DNA of 10,510 bases, taken from contig CAYOYK010000079.1 of the NCBI GenBank assembly GCA_964408185.1, forward strand, positions 1-10,510. The letters are read 5' to 3'. How positions within the stretch are numbered: the first letter of the stretch is position 1; each line of letters opens with the position of its first letter. Origin of the DNA: CAYOYK01 sp964408185. GTDB taxonomy: Bacteria > Bacillota > Clostridia > Christensenellales > Aristaeellaceae. A model generated the notes under the pieces. It made no database searches and had not been told where the DNA came from. It saw nothing but the letters and a program-made list of their open reading frames with translations. This document shows, one piece after another, positions 7,169 to 10,510 of the stretch. The position numbers and the translations under genes are program-made.

Positions 7169-7707
7169 GCCCGGCCTCCCGGCTCGCAGTTGCCCACGCG
7201 GTCGCGCTCGCAGGCGATGATCTCGCCCGAAGCGGGCCATTCCACGCCGATGGCGGGGTGGTCGAACCGGACGCACCGCGCGGATTCCGCATGATAGAAC
7301 TCGGACATCTGGTAGAAAACGTCCGCGTCGTCGGTCAGGGTAAGAAAGCCGTGTGCAAAGCCCTTGGGAATCATCAGGGCAAGACGGTTCGCGCGGCTCA
7401 GCTCAAAGCCGAGCCATTGCAGGTAGGTGGGCGAATCGGGACGCAGATCGGCCATCACGTCGTATATCGCGCCGTGGATGCAGCTGACGATTTTGTCCTC
7501 CGCGTAGGGCTCCGCTTGGAAGTGCAGCCCGCGAAGCGTGTTGCGCTTCTCGTTGTGCGAAATGTTGCACTGGCGCACCTCAAACGCGACGCCCGCGTCG
7601 GCCAGCTCGTGCTGGCAAAACGTGCGCATAAACGAGCCCCTCTCATCCGCGCGGGGCTCAGGCGTCAGCAGATACGCCCCGTCCAGCGACAGCGGCCGGA
7701 CAATCAC
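7165..7707 (-). CDS. RmlC-fold nucleotide-sugar 3(,5)-epimerase
   Basis: The 180-aa product matches the dTDP-4-dehydrorhamnose 3,5-epimerase (RmlC/RfbC) cupin family in length and motifs: DERGSFMRTF at residues 21-30, QCNISHNEKRNTLRGLHFQ at 46-64, and IPKGFAHGFLTL at 113-124. H62 and D169 fit the His-Asp base dyad and Y132 the general acid. Such enzymes invert C3, or C3 and C5, of 4-keto-6-deoxy sugar nucleotides. With no dTDP pathway genes nearby and rfbF/rfbG in the same operon, the likely substrate is CDP-4-keto-6-deoxyglucose. The start is GTG at 7707, making a GTGA overlap with the methyltransferase stop, with AAGGTGG just upstream. The longer frame to 7770 is an overlap artefact. Whether it is 3-specific or 3,5-acting is unknown. 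Confidence 0.9.
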   Translation of the reverse strand: MIVRPLSLDGAYLLTPEPRADERGSFMRTFCQHELADAGVAFEVRQCNISHNEKRNTLRGLHFQAEPYAEDKIVSCIHGAIYDVMADLRPDSPTYLQWLGFELSRANRLALMIPKGFAHGFLTLTDDADVFYQMSEFYHAESARCVRFDHPAIGVEWPASGEIIACERDRVGNCEPGGRA

Positions 7708-8933
7708 AGCACTTCCACCTTGGGCACAAGGGTCACGAATTGGCAGCCCCACTCCCGGACAAAGGCGCACTGGGTCATGATTTCATCCCGCAGGTTCCAC
7801 GGCAGAATCACCAAGTAGTCCGGCTTGCGCTTGGCGATCTCGTCCACCGGGTACACGGGGATATGCGTGCCGGGCAAATAGGTGCCCGCCTTGGCCGGGT
7901 TGAGATCGACCGTAAAATCGAGAAAGTCCGTGCGCACGCCGCAGTAGTTGAGCAGCGTATTGCCCTTGGCGGGCGCGCCGTATCCGGCTATTGTCTTGCC
8001 CTGCTCCTTCAGCCCGATCAAGAAGGACAGGATCTCGCGCTTGAGCTTGCGGGTGTTCTGCTCAAAGGCGTGATAGGTCTTGAGCTCGGTAAGGCCGAAG
8101 TCCTTCTCGGTTTGCAGCATGCGGGCGACGTTGGGCGTGTTGGGCTGAGCGGCGTTATCCTGATGGCAGGCGTACACGCGCAGCGAGCCGCCGTGCGTGG
8201 GCAGCTCGTCCACATCAAACAGCCGCAGGCCGTGCGCGGCAAAGACGCGCTGCACGGTGGTAAAGCTGAGATAGCTGAAATGCTCGTGATAGATGGTATC
8301 AAACTGCTGCAGTCGCATGAGGTTGAGCAGATGCGGGAACTCCAGCGTCGCCACGCCGCCCGGCGCAAGCATGACATGGAAGCCCTCCACAAAGTCGTTG
8401 ATATCCGGCACGTGGGCCAGCACGTTATTGCCGCACATCAGGTCGGCATGGCCGTATTGCTCGGTGAGCCGCTTGGCCGTCTGCTCGCCAAAGAAGCAGA
8501 CCTCGGTTGGCACGCCTTTTTCGATGGCCGTCTGCGCCACGTTTGCAGCGGGATCCACACCCAGCACGGGGATGCCTTTTTTTACAAAGTATTGCAGCAG
8601 GTAGCCGTCGTTGCTGGCGATCTCCGTAACCAACGAGTGAGCGGAAAGACGCAGCCGATCAGTGATCCGGTCGGCATAGCGGCTGCAATGCTCCAGCCAG
8701 CTTTGCGAATAGGAGCTGAAGTACGCGTAATCGCTGAAGATCTCCTTGGGGGACTCAAACTCCTCCAGCTGCACAAGGAAGCACTCCGGGCACACGTAGG
8801 CCGTCAGGGGATAGAAGGCCTCGGCGTTGCGCAGGCCCTCCGGCTTGACGTAGGCGTTGCTGAGCGGGCTCATGCCCAGGTTGACGAACACATCCTCCAG
8901 CGGATGTCCGCAGAAACGGCATTTCGGCTGCAT
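7704..8933 (-). CDS. SAM-dependent sugar C-methyltransferase (TylC3/TcaB9-like)
   Basis: This 409-aa enzyme belongs to the three-domain C-methyltransferase family that adds a methyl carbon to C3 of 4-keto-6-deoxy sugar nucleotides. The N-terminal zinc-binding domain has C5-x2-C8 and C48-x2-C51. The SAM-binding motif is VTEIASNDGYLL (102-113), with the acidic G-V-D126 after it. The catalytic YHEH motif is at 214-217, matching the Tyr-His-Glu-His set known from TcaB9. The C-terminal domain carries IAGYGAPAKGNTLLNY, usual for this family. The ATG at 8933 follows the GT2 stop by 2 nt and has GAAGGAG about 8 nt upstream. In this operon the substrate is probably a CDP-4-keto-6-deoxyhexose, giving a branched sugar. 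Family members act on dTDP- or other NDP-sugars, so the CDP assignment rests on neighbours. Confidence 0.9.
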   Translation of the reverse strand: MQPKCRFCGHPLEDVFVNLGMSPLSNAYVKPEGLRNAEAFYPLTAYVCPECFLVQLEEFESPKEIFSDYAYFSSYSQSWLEHCSRYADRITDRLRLSAHSLVTEIASNDGYLLQYFVKKGIPVLGVDPAANVAQTAIEKGVPTEVCFFGEQTAKRLTEQYGHADLMCGNNVLAHVPDINDFVEGFHVMLAPGGVATLEFPHLLNLMRLQQFDTIYHEHFSYLSFTTVQRVFAAHGLRLFDVDELPTHGGSLRVYACHQDNAAQPNTPNVARMLQTEKDFGLTELKTYHAFEQNTRKLKREILSFLIGLKEQGKTIAGYGAPAKGNTLLNYCGVRTDFLDFTVDLNPAKAGTYLPGTHIPVYPVDEIAKRKPDYLVILPWNLRDEIMTQCAFVREWGCQFVTLVPKVEVL

Positions 8934-8935
8934 GC

Positions 8936-9904
8936 TTATGGCTCCTTCGCGTTATTGTCGCCCTCCAGCGGGGGCAGGTTGATGCGTTTTTCCTCGGTGA
9001 CCAGCGGGTGCTGCATCACGCGGGTGTTGATATTGAGGATGTACTCGCCCAGAAAGCCGATAAAGAACAGCTCCACAGCGCCCAGAAAGAACATGCCCAC
9101 CACCAGCGCGGCGGTGCCAAGCGGGAAGGAATCCCAGTTGCAGAGCTTCTGGATCAGCGTGACTAGCGCCACTATCAGGCTGACACAGCCGATGATAATG
9201 CCCGCAAACGTGCTCAGGCGCATTATGGCCTTGCTGCTGGACGTAATGCCAAGCATCGCAAAATCCCACATGCGCAAAAAGTTGTAGTGGGACTTGCCCT
9301 TCTTGCGCTTCTGCTGCGTGTAGCAGACCTCGACGCTGCGCGGCCCCAGCTCGCTTACGATGCCGCGGAAGTACGGCAACGGGTCCTTGAGCTTGCGCAG
9401 GATCTCCACAAACGACTTGTCGTACAGGCCAAACCCGTTGTACTGGGCAATGTGATGGTTATCGCTGATGCGGGTAAGCAAATTATAGTAGCGCTGGCGC
9501 ACCCAGTACATCAGCTTGCTCTCCGTGCTTCGGTTCTTTACGCCGACGACGACCTTCGCGCCCTTCTCCCACTCGGCGACAAACTGCGGGATGACCTCCG
9601 GCGGCTCCTGCAAATCGGCGTAGAGGAGCACGGCCGCGTCGCCGGTAGACTGGGTGATGCCGTAGAACGACGAACGATGGAAGCCCACGTTGCTGTTGTT
9701 GAAGATCGCCTTCACCCGCTCGTCCCGGCTGCACAGGGCCTCCAGCAGGGGCTTGGTGTTATCGGTGGATGCGTTGTCAATGAACAAAAGCTCCATCCCG
9801 TAGCCGGGCAGCTTTTCATCAAACAGGCGCTTAATTGTGGCGTACACGTCCATCACGGTCTCCTGCTCGTTGTAGACGGGCACCACAATGGAAAGGACTT
9901 TCAA
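8936..9904 (-). CDS. GT2 glycosyltransferase, polyprenyl-phosphate sugar synthase type (GtrB/DPM1-like)
   Basis: The 322-aa product begins with a GT-A catalytic domain: VLSIVVPVYNE at the N-terminus, IDNASTDNT at residues 42-50, and the metal-site YADLQEPPE at 95-103. A KRKKGKSHYNF block at 199-209 is followed by two membrane helices near 232-252 and 263-284, the layout of GtrB/DPM1-like enzymes. Those enzymes charge undecaprenyl or dolichyl phosphate with a sugar at the cytoplasmic face. Here the donor may be the CDP-sugar made by the downstream genes, or another nucleotide sugar. I chose the TTG at 9904 because GGAAGGA (9914-9920) lies 9 nt upstream and the family usually begins M-K-x-L-S. 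An ATG at 9940 would leave almost no leader after the promoter. It is the first gene of the operon. The segment before the acidic metal site (NNSNVGFHRSS) differs from the usual RNFGK-type sequence. Confidence 0.85.
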   Translation of the reverse strand: MKVLSIVVPVYNEQETVMDVYATIKRLFDEKLPGYGMELLFIDNASTDNTKPLLEALCSRDERVKAIFNNSNVGFHRSSFYGITQSTGDAAVLLYADLQEPPEVIPQFVAEWEKGAKVVVGVKNRSTESKLMYWVRQRYYNLLTRISDNHHIAQYNGFGLYDKSFVEILRKLKDPLPYFRGIVSELGPRSVEVCYTQQKRKKGKSHYNFLRMWDFAMLGITSSSKAIMRLSTFAGIIIGCVSLIVALVTLIQKLCNWDSFPLGTAALVVGMFFLGAVELFFIGFLGEYILNINTRVMQHPLVTEEKRINLPPLEGDNNAKEP

Positions 9905-9913
9905 GCAACCAGA

Positions 9914-9920
9914 TCCTTCC
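9914..9920 (-). promoter_or_regulatory. Ribosome binding site favouring the TTG start of the GT2 gene
   Basis: GGAAGGA on the - strand lies 9 nt before the TTG at 9904. The in-frame ATG at 9940 has no comparable purine-rich site and would leave only about 9 nt of leader after the predicted transcription start, so the shorter protein is preferred. Confidence 0.65.
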
Positions 9921-9955
9921 GTATCCTTTGGATAAAACATACATCAGCCAAGGAC

Positions 9956-9984
9956 AGTATAAACATATCAGGTCACGGTGTCAA
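9956..9984 (-). promoter_or_regulatory. Sigma-A-type promoter of the glycan operon
   Basis: On the - strand, TTGACA (9984-9979, perfect) is followed after exactly 17 bp by TATACT (9961-9956, one mismatch to TATAAT). Transcription would begin near 9949, giving a ~45-nt leader to the TTG start of the GT2 gene. This near-consensus match suggests strong vegetative expression of the whole eight-gene operon. No obvious operator repeat was seen around it. Confidence 0.88.
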
Positions 9985-10019
9985 GCTGTGCGCATGTCTC
10001 CGCCGCAATGCACAAGATG

Positions 10020-10048
10020 TTGTAGGTCGGGCAGATTTGTGGTATAAT
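10020..10048 (+). promoter_or_regulatory. Sigma-A-type promoter of the topoisomerase gene
   Basis: A perfect TATAAT at 10043-10048 is preceded by TG one base upstream (TGGTATAAT, the extended -10 form). Seventeen bases further upstream is TTGTAG (10020-10025), a weak -35. The extended -10 probably compensates. The start would be near 10055, giving a leader of about 34 nt. It diverges from the glycan operon promoter with about 35 bp between the two -35 hexamers. Confidence 0.85.
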
Positions 10049-10088
10049 TGGATGGTTGAGAAACTTTGCAATCAAGGAGAGAGCCATC

Positions 10089-10510
10089 ATGCCGCAGGCT
10101 TACGACGCGGGTCATATTCAGGTGCTGGAAGGGCTGGAGGCCGTACGCATGCGGCCCGGCATGTATATCGGTTCCACGGGCTCCCGCGGGCTGCACCACA
10201 TGCTGTGGGAGATCGTGGACAACGCCATCGACGAGGCCATGGGCGGCTATGCCTCCCATGTGACCGTGACGCTGAACAAGGACGGCTCCGCCACCGTGAC
10301 CGACGACGGCCGCGGCGTGCCCGTGGACATCCACCCCACCATGAAGGTCTCCGGCGTGGAGGTGGTGTACACCAAGCTCCACGCCGGCGGCAAGTTCAAC
10401 AACGACAACTACGCCTACTCCGGCGGCCTGCACGGCGTGGGCGCCAGCGTGGTGAACGCCCTCAGCCGGTGGTTCACCGTGGATGTGTACCACGATTTCA
10501 AGCATTACCA
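10089..10510 (+). CDS. Type IIA DNA topoisomerase subunit B (ParE/GyrB), N-terminal part
   Basis: These are the first 140 codons of the ATPase subunit of topoisomerase IV (ParE) or DNA gyrase (GyrB), which manage chromosome supercoiling and decatenation; the rest lies beyond the window. The GHKL ATP-binding fold is clear. After VLEGLEAVRMRPGMYIGST comes the N box EIVDNAIDEA with E41, N45 and D48. The G1 box is DDGRGVP with D72 and G76. LHAGGKF leads into the ATP-lid SGGLHGVGASVVNALS at 111-126. The ATG has AAGGAG (10074-10079) 9 nt upstream and follows an extended -10 promoter. The TKLHAGGKF and NYAYSGG wording leans toward clostridial ParE-like paralogues, but the fragment alone does not separate ParE from GyrB, so no symbol is given. 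Later codons are strongly C/G-ending. Confidence 0.93.
   Translation, partial: MPQAYDAGHIQVLEGLEAVRMRPGMYIGSTGSRGLHHMLWEIVDNAIDEAMGGYASHVTVTLNKDGSATVTDDGRGVPVDIHPTMKVSGVEVVYTKLHAGGKFNNDNYAYSGGLHGVGASVVNALSRWFTVDVYHDFKHY

Noticed and set aside
7169..7276. Extended N-terminus for the SDR gene (start at 7276)
   Set aside because: The added residues are Arg/Pro-rich and overlap the epimerase gene. The GTG at 7168 has a GGGAGG site 6 nt upstream and places the Rossmann motif at the protein's start, as is normal.
7165..7707. A dTDP-L-rhamnose pathway based on the RmlC-like gene
   Set aside because: No rmlA, rmlB or rmlD is present; the cytidylyltransferase and dehydratase are clearly RfbF and RfbG types, so the carrier is CDP.
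7708..7770. Extended N-terminus for the RmlC-like epimerase (start at 7770)
   Set aside because: The extension overlaps the methyltransferase and has no family similarity; the GTG at 7707 gives the standard 180-aa length and a GTGA junction.
7740..9287. Long + strand open frame of 515 codons opposite the methyltransferase and GT2 genes
   Set aside because: It is antisense to genes with clear catalytic motifs and has low-complexity composition with no family signature or ribosome binding site.

Overview
The window is GC-rich chromosomal DNA from a spore-forming Firmicute, most likely a member of the Clostridia. The basis for this is an intact sigK gene for pro-sigma-K, Firmicutes-type rpoC and GyrB/ParE sequences, strong Shine-Dalgarno sites and a near-consensus sigma-A promoter. 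No mobile element, CRISPR array, rRNA or tRNA was seen. The genus cannot be fixed from this sequence.

Layout from left to right: the 3' end of rpoC (+ strand) closed by a strong terminator at 430-470; about 150 bp of noncoding DNA; sigK (- strand); then eight tightly packed - strand genes (1355-9904) that read as one surface-glycan operon; a 150-bp divergent promoter region; and the 5' part of a type IIA topoisomerase B subunit gene (+ strand) that runs off the window.

In transcription order (right to left) the glycan operon encodes: a GT2 polyprenyl-phosphate-type glycosyltransferase; a sugar C-methyltransferase of the TylC3/TcaB9 type; an RmlC-fold sugar 3(,5)-epimerase; an NAD(P)-dependent epimerase/reductase; a 548-aa polytopic membrane protein; RfbF (glucose-1-phosphate cytidylyltransferase); RfbG (CDP-glucose 4,6-dehydratase); and a 470-aa polytopic membrane protein with a GT-C/GT87-like loop. 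Genes are separated by no more than 17 nt or overlap, often with GTGA or TTGA junctions and GTG/TTG starts. A TTGACA-17-TATACT promoter precedes the first gene and a hairpin follows the last.

The enzymes fit one route: glucose-1-P to CDP-glucose to CDP-4-keto-6-deoxyglucose, then epimerisation, C-3 methylation and 4-keto reduction. The product would be a CDP-linked 3-C-methyl-6-deoxyhexose, a branched sugar of the virenose class. RfbH (3-dehydrase) is absent, so the route is probably not to abequose, paratose or tyvelose. The GT2 and the two membrane proteins could then pass the sugar through a lipid-phosphate carrier to an acceptor outside the membrane. The final sugar and acceptor are inferred, not shown.

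The sigK start region is unusual. One hairpin appears to terminate the glycan operon, carry the sigK Shine-Dalgarno in its 3' arm, and hold a perfect match to the sigma-E -10 consensus at its loop.
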